DNA of 64,000 bases from Fremontodendron californicum (taxonomy: Eukaryota; Streptophyta; Magnoliopsida; Malvales; Malvaceae). Location: the NCBI GenBank assembly GCA_030761205.1, contig JAULJL010000001.1, forward strand, positions 34,109,145 through 34,173,144, in the 5' to 3' direction. Shown here in pieces: positions 61,608 through 64,000 of the stretch. The notes under the pieces are model-generated. The model worked only from the letters and a program-made list of their open reading frames with translations. It ran no database searches and was not told the DNA's origin. The translations under genes were made by a program, and so were the position numbers. The stretch's first letter is position 1. Each line of letters opens with the position of its first letter.

Positions 61608-63944
61608 TATCATAACGTGCCAAATGCGAATTCGCCATGCTAGACGCAAACAATGGAGTCGCCACTAATCATCTTTCTTAGGTGTGATTAGTCACCTATG
61701 TGAATCTATCCTTTCTAAAGTGATCCTGAGCTCGACTAAGATACCTTAAAAAGAATAGGTTCTGGTCTACGTTTAGCACTAGGTTCGGGAGTACGGTTAC
61801 GCGTGGGGAAGGATTAGCACCCCCACAACGCTTATCCAGAGATAGTACCTAATTAGCCTAATGTTATCTTGTAGGTCCTTAAATTTAATGGTCTTTAATT
61901 CTTAGTTTAATATTTAAATATTGGAAAATTTTCCAAGGAATTCTCCATCATGCTAATGGAATTCCAAGGAAAATCTCCTCACTTCAAGAGTATTCAAGAG
62001 AAACCATTTGCTCTCCCGAAAAGGCTCTGTCGTCGGATTCATTTTAATATTTTATGAAAAGAAAGTTAGCTATCTAAATTCTATGAATTGCAGTTTCTAA
62101 TCACATTAAATGCTTGCGAATTATTATCGAAAAATATATCTTGATCCATGATATCAAAATTTTCACTTAAATTCTCCATCATTCTGGTGGAAGTTAAGAA
62201 GACTTTCCTCACCTAGAAAATTCTTAGAAGTCAACCGTTTGCGACTCCTTCAAGTTTCATCGTCAGATAGATCTTGATTTATTCTCAATTTTTTAATTGC
62301 ATGCACTTAATTCTTAATCACCTTTTTACTATAAATTATTTAATAGCCAATAAAATAAATCTTGATTTTGTAATGTTGAAATTTTCAATTAAATTTTCCA
62401 TCGTGCTGGTGGAATTTAAAAAGATTTTTCTCACCTAGAAAATTTTTAAAAGTCAATCGTTTGCGACTTCCTCGAATTCCATCATCGGAAAATCTTGATT
62501 TATTTCTTTGATCAAAATTTATGACATTTAAGTTTTTTTTATTCATAATCAATTATCAATAAATCTTGATTTATTATATTGAAATTTTCGATTAAATTCT
62601 CCATCGTGCTGGTGAAATTTAAACGGATTTCTCTCACCTAGAAAATTCTTAAAAGTCGACCGTTTGCGACTCCTTAGAGTTCCATCGTCAGAAAAATTTT
62701 GATTTATTTTCTTGATTAAATTAATGTTTATAAATTATGTATGAAGATAATTTATACTTAATTATTAACAGGAACCCAATAAATAAATAATAATAATAAT
62801 AAATAATCAACGAAATAATAAAAATACTTTGCAAATAAAGAGGAATTAATTAAATAACATAAACAAACAATTAAAATCTATATTAAATATTCTAATTAAT
62901 AAACACATAATTAAATATCTAAGAAATAAAAACAATAATAAAATTAGAATATAAAACAATAATAATAATATTATTATTTGCAAAAATGGAAATAATAATA
63001 AAAAGGAAAAACTTATATATAAGAAATAATAGATAAAGAAAGTAAAAAAAAAAAAACAGAACAGCAAACGAGTCGGGTCCCGTGTGCGACCTGCGCGAGT
63101 CGACACGCGGGCCCTGCGCGGGTCAGGCTAACCCGACCCGTTCACTATAAAAAAGAGTTTTTCTTTTCATTTTTTACTTTCCTTCCAAAAAAAAAACCTC
63201 TTTTAACTCTCTCTCTCCCCCCCAATGAACAGCCAAGAACACCTACCCAGAATTCAACCGTCGACCGTTGTGCCTCCGTCACCGGCGATGCAAAACCCAG
63301 AAACCTCCTGATTTCCACCAAAATGTTCCTTTCAACATCCTAATCCTCAAAATTCACTTAGTTTTCCCAAAAACAACATGAACAAGCCTAGATCAAGATT
63401 TGAAACCCTGACCTTCCAACCTCCCGATCTCCTCCGACGAGCCTCGAATGGCTACCAAACCTTCACAAAACCCTCCCCTTGTCTACCTCTAGGCTTCTAT
63501 CCTTAGGTTTTTCTTCAAAAATGACCCAAACCCCAAGAATCAGAATTCAAAAATTTTGAATTCTTTTCTTCTTTTTTTTCGTTTTTTTTTTATTTTATAT
63601 TTGCTGTTTTTGTGTCTCTTATTGCCTTTGTTGTGCGTTTTTTTGTTGATTTGGCTCACTCCTAATAGGATCCCCTTGGCTGAATCCCTCCTTGTGTTGA
63701 TTTTGATTATGTTTTTTATAGGGTCTCGGATGGGTTCTGAGCCAAGTCTGGATGGCTTGATTTTCAGATTTGAAGGAAATCAATTTCTTTTCGATGGTGG
63801 GAGACAAAATTTGTCTCCCATTTCTGAGTTGAGGTTGAGCATCCTGAGCTAGTGGAGAAAATTGGCAGAAATGGACAAGGAGAGAAAAAGAAAAAGGGAA
63901 ATAAAATAAAATAATAAAAAGTAAAAATAAATAATAAAAATATA

Positions 63945-63976
<32 letters not shown>

Positions 63977-64000
63977 AAATAGATAAATAATAATTAAAAT
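61608..64000 (-). repeat. 5' LTR of element C (lacks about 75 bp beyond the right edge)
   Basis: Aligns end to end with 43951-46340. The terminal CA has become TA (TATCATAACG on the plus strand). It contains the hairpin TAGGTG-TGATTAGT-CACCTA (61679-61698), the PBS-like GTGGCGACTCCATTG (61652-61666, minus strand), the ~220-bp tandem units (about 62140-62720) and the antisense TATA module (63146-63152). The long frame at 63556-63852 is low-complexity LTR sequence, not a gene. Confidence 0.9.

Larger units (their letters stand above)
43951..64000 (-). mobile_element. Element C: large coding-deficient Tat-related retrotransposon, cut by right edge
   Basis: Minus orientation. The 5' LTR (61608 to beyond 64000), PBS (61587-61604), leader (61316-61581 and, beyond the Athila insertion, down to about 51640), a degenerate interior, long 3' tandem arrays, PPT (46418-46431) and 3' LTR (43951-46417) are present. 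Without the inserted element the interior is only about 5.8 kb. It shows no recognisable intact gag, protease, RT or integrase. The PBS, PPT, leader block and 3' block are shared with A and B, so it probably moved using their proteins (inference). Confidence 0.85.

Noticed and set aside
63556..63852. 98-aa Leu/Phe-rich frame
   Set aside because: It is within the LTR of element C; the other LTR copy (around 45870-46100) does not keep the frame.

Overview
This window is plant nuclear DNA made almost entirely of nested LTR retrotransposons. I see no ordinary single-copy host gene, rRNA, tRNA gene or CRISPR array. The retroelement lineages (Tat/Ogre-like and Athila-like Ty3/gypsy), their tRNA primer-binding sites, and MITEs with 8- and 9-bp target duplications all indicate a eudicot. 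The giant-LTR Tat elements with an extra upstream ORF recall the Gorge/Ogre elements abundant in cotton and relatives, so Malvaceae is a guess, not a demonstration. Layout: (1) 1-16483, minus strand: element A, a Tat/Ogre-like element running off the left edge. Read right to left it has a 6.1-kb 5' LTR (10401-16483), a PBS, leader, ORF1, gag, protease and RT, and is cut at RNase H. All its genes are decayed, and its gag is split by a solo LTR (5395-6897). (2) 16484-37840, plus strand: element B of the same family. It has a 5' LTR remnant (because A landed inside it), PBS, leader, ORF1, gag (split by another solo LTR, 24387-25883, with TSD TGCGC), protease, RT/RNase H, an intact integrase frame, a 3' region with tandem repeats, PPT and a full 3' LTR (33084-37840). 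(3) 37841-38614: the tail of a related older LTR. (4) 38615-43950: AT-rich non-genic DNA with a hAT-like MITE (39624-40192), a series of GGCGATTT hairpins, and a Mutator-type MITE (42513-43481, 9-bp TSD). (5) 43951 to the right edge, minus strand: element C, a large Tat-related derivative with no intact coding capacity but extensive tandem arrays. Inside its leader sits the most interesting object. (6) 51947-61315, plus strand: a 9.4-kb Athila-like element flanked by the 5-bp duplication CCTCA. Its two 1484-bp LTRs differ at only one position that I could find by eye, so it is very young. Its RT, RNase H and integrase core are gone. One long open frame joins Gag and protease directly to the integrase C-terminus. 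Downstream of this lie two complete intronless cargo genes: a 178-aa basic Cys-rich protein that resembles the nucleic-acid-binding (silencing-suppressor) proteins of carla-like plant RNA viruses, and a full-length LOG cytokinin-activating enzyme. How they may work together (inference): the element supplies its own Gag/protease and borrows RT/integrase from an autonomous Athila relative. The Cys-rich protein could counter RNA silencing or act on transcription, and LOG could raise active cytokinin. Both would favour dividing, meristem-like cells in which a retrotransposon copy can reach the germ line. Two solo LTRs of the same family in elements A and B show that the family has been inserting in this region for a long time.
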